Shown here one piece after another: positions 13,695 to 24,255 of a stretch of DNA of 64,000 bases. Positions within the stretch are counted from its first letter, which is position 1. Every line of letters begins with the position of its first letter. A program made the translations under genes and the position numbers. This DNA comes from Roseateles aquatilis (GTDB taxonomy: Bacteria; Pseudomonadota; Gammaproteobacteria; Burkholderiales; Burkholderiaceae_C), in contig NZ_NIOF01000002.1 in NCBI RefSeq assembly GCF_002205645.1, positions 124,001-188,000 on the forward strand, written 5' to 3'. A model generated the notes under the pieces. The model did not search any database. It was not told the DNA's origin and was given only the letters and a program-made list of their open reading frames with translations.

Positions 13695-15176
13695 ATGAAT
13701 GACATGAACTGGGTCGCGGTCTATCCCGAAATCCTCCTGCTCGTGATGGCTTGCGTCGTCGCGATGGTGGATCTGTTCGTCACCGATCCGCGCCGCACGC
13801 CGACCTACTGGCTGACGCAATGGACGCTGGTCGTCGTGGCCGGCATGCACTTCACCGCGATGGGCAATGTGTCGATCGACGCCATGCAGGGCATGCTGGT
13901 GGTCGATCCGATGAGCCACCTGCTCAGCGGCGTCTCCTGCATCGCGGTGATGGTCACGCTGGTCTATGCGCGTCCCTATGCCGAGACGCGCGAGCTGCTC
14001 AAGGGCGAGCTCTTCACGCTGAGCCTGTTCTCGCTGCTGGGCGTGACGGTGATGGTGGCGGCCAACAACTTCCTGATGATCTATCTGGGTCTGGAGTTGA
14101 TGAGCCTGTCGCTGTACGCGCTGACCGCGCTGCGCCGCGACCACACGGTCTCGACCGAGGCCGCGATGAAGTACTTCGTGCTGGGCGCGCTGGCCTCCGG
14201 CTTCCTGCTGTACGGCCTGTCGATGATGTACGGCGCCACCGGCTCGCTGTCGATCCCGCGCGTCTTCGAGGTGATCTCCAAGGGCGAGGTGAACAAGGGC
14301 GTCATGGTCCTGGGCCTGGTGTTCATCGTCGCCGGCCTGGGCTTCAAGCTGGGCGCCGCGCCGTTCCACATGTGGGTGCCTGATGTCTACCAGGGGGCGC
14401 CGACCGCGGTGACGCTGCTGATCGGTGGCGCGCCCAAGCTGGCCGCGCTGGGCATCACGCTGCGCCTGCTGGTGGAAGGCATGCTGGGCCTGGCCAACGA
14501 CTGGCAGCAGATGCTGCTGGTGATGGCGGTGGCGTCGCTGGTGGTGGGCAACCTGGCCGCCATCGCGCAGACCAACCTGAAGCGGATGCTGGCGTACTCG
14601 ACGATCTCGCAGATGGGCTTCGTCGTGCTGGGCCTGGCCTCGGGCGTGGTGAACGGCCAGGCGGACAACCATGCGCTGAACGCCTACAGCTCGGCGATGT
14701 TCTACGCGATCACCTACGTGCTGACGACGCTGGGCAGCTTCGGCCTGCTGATGCTGCTGGCGCGCCAGGGCTTCGAGTCCGAGCAGATCAGCGACCTGGC
14801 CGGCCTGTTCAAGCGCAGCCCCTGGTATGCGCTGGTGATGGCGATCTACATGTTCTCGCTGACCGGCATCCCGCCGATGGTGGGCTTCTACGGCAAGCTG
14901 GCGGTGCTGCAGGCGATGGTCACGACCGGCGTGCCGCTGTACCTGTGGCTGGCCGTGATCGCGGTGCTGCTGTCGCTGGTGGGCGCGTTCTACTACCTGC
15001 GCGTCGTCAAGGTCATGTTCTTCGACGAGCCTGCCGACCACAGCCCGCTGACGGCCCCGGCCGACGCGCGCGTGGTGATGTCGCTGAACGGCATCCTGGT
15101 GCTGGTGTTCGGTCTGTTGCCCGGAGGCCTGCTGGCCCTGTGCGCGCACGCCGTGACCCGCGCGCTGGCGCACTGA
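13695..15176 (+). CDS. nuoN: NADH-quinone oxidoreductase subunit N
   Basis: Third antiporter-like subunit (493 residues), completing complex I. Typical segments are [13 protein letters not shown] (Glu), [20 protein letters not shown] and [11 protein letters not shown]. The start [13 protein letters not shown] is normal for beta-proteobacterial NuoN. It is followed after 13 bp by a DUF2818 gene. Confidence 0.98.
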   Translation: MNDMNWVAVYPEILLLVMACVVAMVDLFVTDPRRTPTYWLTQWTLVVVAGMHFTAMGNVSIDAMQGMLVVDPMSHLLSGVSCIAVMVTLVYARPYAETRELLKGELFTLSLFSLLGVTVMVAANNFLMIYLGLELMSLSLYALTALRRDHTVSTEAAMKYFVLGALASGFLLYGLSMMYGATGSLSIPRVFEVISKGEVNKGVMVLGLVFIVAGLGFKLGAAPFHMWVPDVYQGAPTAVTLLIGGAPKLAALGITLRLLVEGMLGLANDWQQMLLVMAVASLVVGNLAAIAQTNLKRMLAYSTISQMGFVVLGLASGVVNGQADNHALNAYSSAMFYAITYVLTTLGSFGLLMLLARQGFESEQISDLAGLFKRSPWYALVMAIYMFSLTGIPPMVGFYGKLAVLQAMVTTGVPLYLWLAVIAVLLSLVGAFYYLRVVKVMFFDEPADHSPLTAPADARVVMSLNGILVLVFGLLPGGLLALCAHAVTRALAH

Positions 15177-15189
15177 TCGACAGCCGCGG

Positions 15190-15525
15190 ATGGAGCAGGG
15201 CGCTTCGGTCTGGGTGGTGCTGTTGGTCGCGCTGGTCGCGGCCAACGCGCCGTACCTGAGCTCCCGCATCCTGCTGGTCGGTCCGCGGCGTGAGCCCAAG
15301 GCCGCCGGCTGGCGCCTGCTGGAGCTGGTGTTGCTGGCGCTGATCACGCTGGGCGTGGGTTTCGGCCTGGAGGCGCGGCTGGGTCAGCGCTCGGTGCAGG
15401 GCTGGGAGTTCTACGCGGCGGCGCTGGCGCTGTTCGTCACCTTGGGTTTCCCCGGTTTCGTGTGGCGTTACCTGCGCCGCTCCCGTTCCAAGGTGCGCGA
15501 GTTCGATGACGAAGACGCTGCCTGA
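15190..15525 (+). CDS. DUF2818 family membrane protein
   Basis: Small protein of 111 residues with three hydrophobic segments (about 8-25, 41-58 and 75-95) and a basic then acidic C-terminus (RRSRSKVREFDDEDAA). The sequence and its place directly after nuoN fit the DUF2818 family found behind complex I operons in Burkholderiales. Function is unknown; an assembly or stability role in complex I is only a guess from position. It overlaps the next gene by 20 bases. Confidence 0.85.
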   Translation: MEQGASVWVVLLVALVAANAPYLSSRILLVGPRREPKAAGWRLLELVLLALITLGVGFGLEARLGQRSVQGWEFYAAALALFVTLGFPGFVWRYLRRSRSKVREFDDEDAA

Positions 15526-16165
15526 GGCCAACCCGCCAGCGGACGACGGCGTGATCGGCATCCCGCCGGCCGCCGGTTCGGACCCGCATCTGCGCGAGAC
15601 CCCGCTGGCCTCCGACTGGATCCTGCGGGGCAATTTTCTTCAGGTGAAGCGCGACCGTGTCGCGCTGCCCGATGGCCGGGAGGCCACCCGCGAGTACATC
15701 CGCCATCCCGGCGCCGCGGTCGTGATCCCCTTGTTCGACGATGGCCGCGTGCTGCTGGAGCGCCAGTACCGCTATCCGCTGGGGCGCGTGGTGCTGGAGT
15801 TTCCCGCCGGCAAGCTGGACCCGAACGAATCCCCGCTGCGCTGCGCCATGCGCGAGCTGGTCGAGGAAACCGGCTACACCGCCCGCGAGTGGGCCTATGC
15901 CGGCGTCATGCACAACGCGATCGCGTATGCCGACGAGCGCATCGAGATCTTCTTCGCCCGCGGCCTGATCGAGGGTGAACGGCAACTGGACGAGGGCGAG
16001 TTCCTCGACCTGGTGCCGGTGGCGGAAGACGAGCTCGACCGCATGGCCTGCGACGGCCGTGTCACCGACGCCAAGACGCTGACCGGCCTGTTGTGGCTGC
16101 AGCGCTGGCGCGCCGGCGCATGGCCATTGACCTGGATGCCGGCGCGCGAGGCGGCGACCCGGTAG
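15506..16165 (+). CDS. Nudix hydrolase, ADP-ribose pyrophosphatase type
   Basis: Protein of 219 residues with a complete Nudix box starting at GKLDPNESPLRCAMRELVEE, which contains the REL-EE metal-binding core. The downstream part (VMHNAIAYADERIEIFFA) resembles ADP-ribose/NDP-sugar pyrophosphatases of the NudF/YffH group. Substrate is inferred from family likeness only. The start overlaps the DUF2818 gene, so it is probably co-transcribed with nuo. Confidence 0.9.
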   Translation: MTKTLPEANPPADDGVIGIPPAAGSDPHLRETPLASDWILRGNFLQVKRDRVALPDGREATREYIRHPGAAVVIPLFDDGRVLLERQYRYPLGRVVLEFPAGKLDPNESPLRCAMRELVEETGYTAREWAYAGVMHNAIAYADERIEIFFARGLIEGERQLDEGEFLDLVPVAEDELDRMACDGRVTDAKTLTGLLWLQRWRAGAWPLTWMPAREAATR

Positions 16166-16177
16166 CATCGGCCACCT

Positions 16178-16696
16178 ATGTTGGTACTCAACCTGGCCTG
16201 CGAGGCCGGACACGGCTTCGAGGGCTGGTTCGCGTCGTCCACCGATTTCGAGTCGCAGCAGCAGCGCGGTCTGCTGAGTTGCCCGCTGTGCAACAGCGTG
16301 CAGGTGCGTCGGATGCCCAGTGCGCCGCGCTTGAACCTGTCCGCCGCTGCAGAACCGGTCGCTCCTGCCGTTGCTGCTGCACCCGCCTCGGGCGCGAGGC
16401 CGTCGTCGGCGCCGCGCGCATCCAAGGGTTCGGGCCCGCCTTCGGGAGAGGGCGTGCCGGCGCTGGCGATCGAGCTGCAGCGGCAGGTGATGCAGGCGGT
16501 CCGCACGATGATGGCCAACACCGAGGACGTCGGCGACCGCTTCGCCACCGAGGCGCGCCGCATCCATTACGGCGAGACCGAGCAACGCGGCATCCGCGGC
16601 CAGGCCACGCCGGACGAGGCCCGCGAGCTGGCGGACGAAGGCATCGCCATCGTCGCACTGCCCATCCCCGACGCGCTGAAAGACCCGCTGCAGTAA
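16178..16696 (+). CDS. DUF1178 family protein
   Basis: Protein of 172 residues with an N-terminal zinc-ribbon-like part (His12, and Cys35-x2-Cys38 in SCPLCNS) and a C-terminal segment FATEARRIHYGETEQRGIRG that is typical of DUF1178. The middle (about 50-90) is Ala/Ser/Pro-rich linker. Function unknown. A TAGCAT hexamer at 16163-16168 lies nine bases before the ATG and there is no clear ribosome site, suggesting a leaderless internal promoter. Confidence 0.88.
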   Translation: MLVLNLACEAGHGFEGWFASSTDFESQQQRGLLSCPLCNSVQVRRMPSAPRLNLSAAAEPVAPAVAAAPASGARPSSAPRASKGSGPPSGEGVPALAIELQRQVMQAVRTMMANTEDVGDRFATEARRIHYGETEQRGIRGQATPDEARELADEGIAIVALPIPDALKDPLQ

Positions 16697-16779
16697 CGAC
16701 CTGACGCGCGTTCGGGTTGCGTTCGCGGGGCCGTTGGGTGTCGAATCGGCCGATCCTTGGCTCGCGAGGAATCAGGCTC

Positions 16780-18513
16780 ATGAAGACATTCCGTTTGTTG
16801 GTCTGTGCCGCGGCGGCTGGCGCGTCGCTGGCGTTCGCGCCCGTCGATCCTTCGTTCGCCGCCTCGGCCGCGCCGGTGGCCGCGGAGCACGGCATGGTGG
16901 TGGCCGCGCAGCATCTGGCGACGCGGGTCGGCGTGGACGTGCTCAAGCGCGGCGGCAACGCGGTCGACGCGGCGGTGGCGGTGGGTTACGCGCTGGCGGT
17001 GGTGTACCCGGCGGCGGGCAACCTGGGCGGCGGCGGCTTCATGACCATCCAGCTGGCGGACGGCCGCAAGACCTTTCTGGACTTCCGCGAGAAGGCGCCG
17101 CTGGCCGCGACGGCGGGCATGTACCTCGACAAGGACGGCAACGTCGTCAAGGGCCTGAGCACGTTCGGGCACCTGGCGGTGGGCGTGCCGGGCAGCGTCT
17201 CCGGCATGGAGTACGCGCGGGAGAAGTACGGCACGATGCAACGCGCCGCGTTGATCGCGCCGGCGATCGTGCTGGCGGAGCGCGGCTTCGTGCTGGACCA
17301 GGGTGACGTCGACATGTTCCGCACGGCGACCCAGGCCTTCGAGGCCGATCCCGCGTCGGGCGCGATCTTCCTCGACAAGGGCAAGCCCTTCCAGGCCGGC
17401 GACCGGTTGGTGCAGAAGGATCTGGCCAGGACCCTGCGCGAGATCAGCCGCAAGGGCACCGACGGCTTCTACAAGGGCTGGGTGGCGCGGGCGCTGGTGG
17501 CCTCCAGCCAGGCCGGCAAGGGCATCCTGACGCAGGCCGACCTGGACCAGTACAAGACGCGCGAGCTGGCGCCGATCGAATGCGACTACCGCGGCTACCG
17601 CGTGGTGTCGGCGCCGCCGCCGAGTTCGGGCGGTGTGATCATCTGCGAGATGCTCAACATCCTGGAGGGGTATCCAATCAGGCAACTGGGCTGGGGGTCG
17701 GCGCAAGCGGTGCATTACCAGATCGAGGCGATGCGCCATGCCTACGTGGACCGCAACAGCACGCTGGGCGATCCGGACTTCGTCAAGAACCCGCTGGGCC
17801 GGCTGCTGGACAAGGCCTACGCCGAGAAGATCCGCGCCGCGATCGACCCCGCCAGGGCGGCGGTGTCCTCGGACCTCAAGCCCGGCATGGCGCCGCATGA
17901 GGGCAGCAACACGACGCACTATTCGATCGCGGACCAGTGGGGCAACGCAGTGTCGGTGACTTACACGCTGAACGACTGGTTCGGCGCGAAGGTCACGGCG
18001 GCCGGGACCGGCGTGCTGCTGAACAACGAGATGGACGACTTCACCTCCAAGGTCGGCGTGCCCAACATGTACGGCCTGGTGCAGGGCGAGGCCAACGCCA
18101 TCGCGCCCGGGAAGCGGCCGCTGTCGTCGATGAGCCCGACCATCGTGACCAGGGACGGCAAGCCGGTGATGGTGGTGGGCACGCCCGGCGGCAGCCGCAT
18201 CATCACGGCGGTGCTGCTGACGATGATCAACGCGATCGACTACGACATGAACGTCCAGGAAGCGGTGGACGCGCCGCGTTTCCATCAGCAGTGGCGGCCG
18301 GACGTGACCAACGTCGAGCGGTATGCGCTGTCGCCCGACACGGTGAAGCTGCTGGAGGGCATGGGCCACAAGCTGGGCGTGCCGCAGGACGCCAACCACC
18401 TGGCGGCGATCATCGTCGGGGCGCCATCGCTGAACGGCAAGCCGGTGGGGAAGAACCGGTTCTATGGGGCGAATGATCCGCGTCGCAACACGGGGCTGGC
18501 GGCGGGATATTGA
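16780..18513 (+). CDS. ggt: Gamma-glutamyltransferase, periplasmic
   Basis: Ntn-hydrolase (577 residues) that cleaves or transfers the gamma-glutamyl group of glutathione. A signal peptide spans about 1-29 (MKTFRLLVCAAAAG onward). The autoprocessing site is SNTTHYSIAD; the predicted new N-terminal nucleophile is Thr378, at the start of the small subunit. NAVSVTYTLND and the late GTPGGSRI segment fit the family. The ATG at 16780 follows AGGA and gives a clean signal peptide; an upstream in-frame start at 16717 adds a non-hydrophobic leader. Confidence 0.95.
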   Translation: MKTFRLLVCAAAAGASLAFAPVDPSFAASAAPVAAEHGMVVAAQHLATRVGVDVLKRGGNAVDAAVAVGYALAVVYPAAGNLGGGGFMTIQLADGRKTFLDFREKAPLAATAGMYLDKDGNVVKGLSTFGHLAVGVPGSVSGMEYAREKYGTMQRAALIAPAIVLAERGFVLDQGDVDMFRTATQAFEADPASGAIFLDKGKPFQAGDRLVQKDLARTLREISRKGTDGFYKGWVARALVASSQAGKGILTQADLDQYKTRELAPIECDYRGYRVVSAPPPSSGGVIICEMLNILEGYPIRQLGWGSAQAVHYQIEAMRHAYVDRNSTLGDPDFVKNPLGRLLDKAYAEKIRAAIDPARAAVSSDLKPGMAPHEGSNTTHYSIADQWGNAVSVTYTLNDWFGAKVTAAGTGVLLNNEMDDFTSKVGVPNMYGLVQGEANAIAPGKRPLSSMSPTIVTRDGKPVMVVGTPGGSRIITAVLLTMINAIDYDMNVQEAVDAPRFHQQWRPDVTNVERYALSPDTVKLLEGMGHKLGVPQDANHLAAIIVGAPSLNGKPVGKNRFYGANDPRRNTGLAAGY

Positions 18514-18579
18514 TCGGACGCCGGCCGCCGCGGGCGAGCCCGATCGCCCCGTCACCATGGCGATGCCACAATCGCCGCG

Positions 18580-19080
18580 ATGAATTCGCAGAGCCTGCGG
18601 GACGCGCCGCGCGTCCGCATTCAGACCGATGATTTCGACCTCGGCGTCGAGACGCTCGCGCTGCGCGCCGATGACGGCGGCGTGGGCGCGGTGGTCAGCT
18701 TCGTTGGCACGGTAAGAGACGGCGCCGACGGCACGCCGGTCTCATTGATGGAGCTGGAGCATTACCCCGGCATGACCGAGGCCTCGATCGAGGCCATGAT
18801 CGACGAGGCGTCGCGGCGCTTCGAGATCCGCGGCGCGCGCGTGATCCATCGCGTTGGGCCGCTCAGGCCGCGCGATCAGATCGTGCTGGTGCTGGTCAGC
18901 GCGCGGCACCGCGGGCAGGCCTTCCAGGCCTGCGAGTTCCTGATGGACTACCTGAAGACGCAGGCGCCGTTCTGGAAGAAGGAGCACGGACCGGACGGCG
19001 CCCGCTGGGTGGACGCGCGGGTGGCCGATGACGAGGCGCTGGCGCGCTGGGGGATCGACGTGAGGGGGAATGGACGATGA
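18580..19080 (+). CDS. moaE: Molybdopterin synthase catalytic subunit
   Basis: Large subunit of molybdopterin synthase (166 residues), which uses MoaD thiocarboxylate to convert precursor Z to molybdopterin. Family motifs are present: VSFVGTVRD (38-46), MELEHYPGM, and the catalytic lysines in YLKTQAPFWKKE (Lys126 and Lys133/134). No moaD is adjacent in this window. A CACAAT hexamer at 18567-18572 sits seven bases before the ATG, without a Shine-Dalgarno site. It overlaps crcB by four bases. Confidence 0.95.
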   Translation: MNSQSLRDAPRVRIQTDDFDLGVETLALRADDGGVGAVVSFVGTVRDGADGTPVSLMELEHYPGMTEASIEAMIDEASRRFEIRGARVIHRVGPLRPRDQIVLVLVSARHRGQAFQACEFLMDYLKTQAPFWKKEHGPDGARWVDARVADDEALARWGIDVRGNGR

Positions 19081-19460
19081 GCTGGGCGCAAGTGGCGGCG
19101 GTGTCCGTCGGGGCTTCGGGCGGCGCGCTCGCGCGCTGGGGTGCGGGGGTGTGGTTGAACGCGAAGTGGCAGGGTTTTCCACTCGGGACGCTGCTCGTGA
19201 ACCTGGTGGGCGGTTTCCTGATCGGCATGGCGCTCGAATGGTTCGGGCGTCATCCGGATGACCTCCTCAAGCTGCTGCTGGTCACCGGCTTCCTCGGCGG
19301 CCTGACGACCTTCTCGTCGTTCTCCGGCGAGTCGCTGTCGCTGCTGCAGCGCGGCGAGTACCTGATGGCGCTGTCCCATTCCGCGGCCCACGTGCTGGGC
19401 TCGCTGGCCGCGGCGGTGGCCGGCCTCAAGGTCATGCAGGCGCTGATCTCCGCCGCCTGA
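19077..19460 (+). CDS. crcB: Fluoride ion channel CrcB (Fluc family)
   Basis: Four-helix membrane protein (127 residues) that dimerises into a fluoride exporter. The motifs [14 protein letters not shown] (pore Asn) and [14 protein letters not shown] (the Phe-box/Thr-Ser track) are both present. Start ATG overlaps the moaE stop (ATGA). I found no fluoride riboswitch fold upstream, as expected if it is read from the moaE transcript. Confidence 0.94.
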   Translation: MSWAQVAAVSVGASGGALARWGAGVWLNAKWQGFPLGTLLVNLVGGFLIGMALEWFGRHPDDLLKLLLVTGFLGGLTTFSSFSGESLSLLQRGEYLMALSHSAAHVLGSLAAAVAGLKVMQALISAA

Positions 19461-19792
19461 AGGGTCTTCGCCCGCCCCGGGGAGCAAGACCCCGAGAGGG
19501 ACCCCATCACCGCGACCCGCGGTGGTTTCCTCCGCCCCTCGGTGGGCGCGGCAAGACCACGCGAGGGACACCGTCGGGGCGACCTCGGGTGTCTTGCTCC
19601 CGTCCCTTGCGGGCGGGCCGGAGTGGTGGCATCTGCCCTGTCCGCTTGGAGGGCGGGGATGGGGTGGGAGCGCACGGACGACAAGCGGGCGTCCCTCGCC
19701 GTCGCCACGTTGGGCACGGCCTTTGCCGCGAAAGACGACTTGATTTCCCGCCCCAAGCTCCCATTTCAGTCGGCAACGGAGGTTATCTACCC
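19461..19792. other. 332-bp crcB-clpB spacer with nested repeats
   Basis: No credible gene is present. A 19-bp near-perfect inverted repeat joins 19478-19496 and 19584-19602 (arms beginning CGGGG/AGCAAGAC). Inside it, a GCAAGACC-GAGGGAC-CC block occurs twice in direct orientation about 65 bp apart. A small GC hairpin at 19508-19524 (CACCGCG-ACC-CGCGGTG) is followed by GTTT and could end the moaE-crcB transcript. The 3' end carries the clpB promoter. The repeats may belong to a dispersed intergenic family, which I cannot test here. Confidence 0.6.
19739..19766 (+). promoter_or_regulatory. Sigma-32 (RpoH) type heat-shock promoter of clpB
   Basis: CTTGATT at 19739-19745 matches the -35 consensus CTTGAAA in its core. 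TCCCATTT at 19759-19766 matches the -10 consensus CCCCATNT at all but the first base. The 13-bp spacer is standard for RpoH promoters. The clpB start codon is 26 bp downstream, with GGAGG in between, and clpB is a classical RpoH target. Confidence 0.85.
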
Positions 19793-22405
<2,613 letters not shown>

Positions 22406-22425
22406 ACCCCACGGCTCCAAGCCAG

Positions 22426-22452
22426 AAGAACCCCGCCCCAGGCGGGGTTCTT
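22426..22452 (+). terminator. Intrinsic terminator after clpB
   Basis: A 12-bp perfect stem AAGAACCCCGCC/GGCGGGGTTCTT (22426-22437 and 22441-22452) with a 3-nt loop lies 21 bp after the clpB stop. It ends in TTCTT and is followed by CGGTTTCG. The A-rich left side also allows function on the minus strand for the convergent gene ending at 22531. Confidence 0.85.
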
Positions 22453-22530
22453 CGGTTTCGCCCGCTCCTGCTCCGGGAGCACGGGAGCGCGGGAGCGCGG
22501 GTCAGGTCGAGTCGAGCAGACCTGCGGCGA

Positions 22531-23412
22531 TCACGACTCGGCGTGGTCCGCCGATGGCGGTGCCGGATCCGGATCGCTCAGAATCCGCCGGATGAAATCA
22601 TCCGACAGGGCGTGCTGGCAGGCCGCCCAAACATCGGCGGCCGTCGGTGAATGTGGGGTGGTGCTGGAGGCTGTAGTCGCAGGGGCGGTCGAGGAGGACG
22701 CTGAAGCCTCGCCCGCCCGCGACCACTGGTTGACGTCCTGGCGCGTCCGCTTGTGCGGCGGCATCATCGCCGCCGTTTCGCCGTCGTCCACCGGGCGGCT
22801 GTGGGCGGCCGCCAGCGTCGCCGCCGCGTCCTGTGAGGCGGTGGTGCGTTCCAGCCATTCCGCGATGCTCAGATTCAGCTTGTCCAGCAGCAGGGACATC
22901 GGGGCCTGCTCCGTCGTGCATCGGCTGTCGCCGGCCATCTCCGCGACGCAGCGCCGCCCGTAGTTTCCGAACCGATGGATCAGGGCGGCGGCGCAGGCGC
23001 ATAGCAGCTGCCGGGAGCAGGCCGGCGTGTTGCGGAGCGTCAGGGGAGGCGAGATGCCGGGTGAAAACTGCCAGGATCCGTTGTCGAACCGCACCAGCAG
23101 CAGCGGTTCGCCGCGGGCGAAGGGCGAGGTCTGCGCGCCAAATCGCCTGATCGCGCAGGCCGTGCCCGGATTGCCCGGGTAGGCGCGCAGGAGGCTCAGG
23201 CCCGTGGGCCACCCCTTCAACTGCGTCAACACGCTGAGCTGGATGTCCTCAAGTTCCGCCGAGAGCGCTCTCCTGGTCTTCAACGCCTCGACGACACGGC
23301 GGAGGGTGGCGCGGTCGTCATCGACGAGCGGCTGACGCGAAGAGGGATCGGGCGCGGCCGCGAGAGCCTCCCGGCGCCACGAGGCGTGAATCAAACGTTG
23401 GACGGACAGCAT
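22531..23412 (-). CDS. Uncharacterised protein (possible relative of the 24256-25161 product)
   Basis: I do not recognise this 293-residue protein. It has no signal peptide or membrane helix. Residues 30-65 look helical; residues 64-150 contain LKGWP (65-69) and a beta-like stretch around LLLVRFDNGSWQF (104-116). A Cys-rich helix follows (ACSRQLLCACAAAL). Residues 205-260 are Ser/Thr/Pro/Ala-rich and probably disordered, and the C-terminus is acidic. Third-position GC is high, so it looks genuinely coding. A GWP motif followed by a similar beta segment occurs in the protein two genes away, suggesting a diverged family pair. The start has only a weak AGAAG ribosome site. Confidence 0.7.
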   Translation of the reverse strand: MLSVQRLIHASWRREALAAAPDPSSRQPLVDDDRATLRRVVEALKTRRALSAELEDIQLSVLTQLKGWPTGLSLLRAYPGNPGTACAIRRFGAQTSPFARGEPLLLVRFDNGSWQFSPGISPPLTLRNTPACSRQLLCACAAALIHRFGNYGRRCVAEMAGDSRCTTEQAPMSLLLDKLNLSIAEWLERTTASQDAAATLAAAHSRPVDDGETAAMMPPHKRTRQDVNQWSRAGEASASSSTAPATTASSTTPHSPTAADVWAACQHALSDDFIRRILSDPDPAPPSADHAES

Positions 23413-23501
23413 CGGCGCTTCTGGGTTGAGAAAGCCCGGTCAGTCGCGCGCTCGACGCGCCCGTCGCTTCGTCCTGGCCTGAAGGCAGCGTCGCGCCGCC
23501 C

Positions 23502-24212
23502 TCAGGGTCGCAACGCGTCCAGCACCTCGGAGCGGAACTCGCGCTGGTAGAGCACGTAGATCACGCCCCCGGTCGCCACCAGGAAGACCCACGGCGAGAA
23601 GAACCAGGCCACCACCGGGAAGGCGAGGTAGTAGCCGCGCAGGCCGTCGTTGAAGGCCTCGGCCGCCATGCCGACGACGGCCCCGGCGCGGTCGGCGAAG
23701 GTCTCGCGAGCGCTCGGGGGCAGCTCCCGGAACTGGCCGGCCTCCGGCGCGGAGGCCACCAGCAGCGCGCCGAAGGTGTACTGGCGCATGCTCCAGGTGA
23801 AGCGGAAGAAGGCGTAGACGAAGATCCCCGTCAGCAGCCCCAGCTTCAGGTCGAAGACCAGCGCGCTGGTCTGCACCGTGAACGGCAGTTCGAGCACCAG
23901 CGCGCTGGTCTTCTCGCTGGCCCCGATCGCGGCCAGCAGGCCGCCGATGATCAGGATGGTCGTGGAGGCGAAGAAGGACGGGCTGGACAGCAACGCCTGA
24001 CTCACCGCGCCGTCGAGCACCCGCATCTCGCGGTAGGTCAGCTGCAGCATCCACTGGCGCCGCACCCGGTTGGTCAGGGCCAGCAAGGAGCCGCGGGCCT
24101 CGGCATGGCGCTTGGCGAACTGCGCGTAGCCGACCCAGGCGGCGAAGTACAGCAGCAGGGCCAGCCAGTCGAGCGGCGGCAGCGCGGACAGCAGTTGACG
24201 GAGCGATTGCAT
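23502..24212 (-). CDS. DUF599 family membrane protein
   Basis: Protein of 236 residues with four hydrophobic segments (about 14-32, 74-92, 119-137 and 203-222), matching the DUF599 layout. Recognisable pieces are the Arg-rich RVRRQWMLQL region and FRFTWSMRQYTFG. Function is unknown. On the coding strand TAAACT at 24219-24224 lies six bases before the ATG and no ribosome site is seen, fitting a leaderless start. It sits between two unrecognised genes on the same strand. Confidence 0.88.
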   Translation of the reverse strand: MQSLRQLLSALPPLDWLALLLYFAAWVGYAQFAKRHAEARGSLLALTNRVRRQWMLQLTYREMRVLDGAVSQALLSSPSFFASTTILIIGGLLAAIGASEKTSALVLELPFTVQTSALVFDLKLGLLTGIFVYAFFRFTWSMRQYTFGALLVASAPEAGQFRELPPSARETFADRAGAVVGMAAEAFNDGLRGYYLAFPVVAWFFSPWVFLVATGGVIYVLYQREFRSEVLDALRP

Positions 24213-24255
24213 CGCGCGAGTTTAGGGGGACGCCATGACGACGGCGTTCGGATGT

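Noticed and set aside
12219-15347. Very long antisense ORFs (for example over 1000 codons opposite nuoM/nuoN, and others opposite nuoG, clpB and glnD)
   Set aside because: In DNA of this GC content, frames opposite strongly biased genes stay open by chance. The translations are Arg/His/Gln-rich low-complexity strings without any domain, and the sense genes are certain.
18540-19076. Fluoride riboswitch for crcB
   Set aside because: crcB overlaps moaE by four bases and the upstream sequence is moaE coding. I see no GGNGATGG-like riboswitch core in a non-coding leader.
19461-19792. Small genes in the crcB-clpB spacer on either strand
   Set aside because: The possible translations are Gly/Arg/Pro-rich repeat strings, and the sequence is dominated by inverted and direct repeats plus a promoter.
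22480-22530. Short direct repeat CGGGAGCG near the clpB terminator as a CRISPR or tandem array
   Set aside because: Only two to three copies of an eight-base unit occur with no spacer structure.
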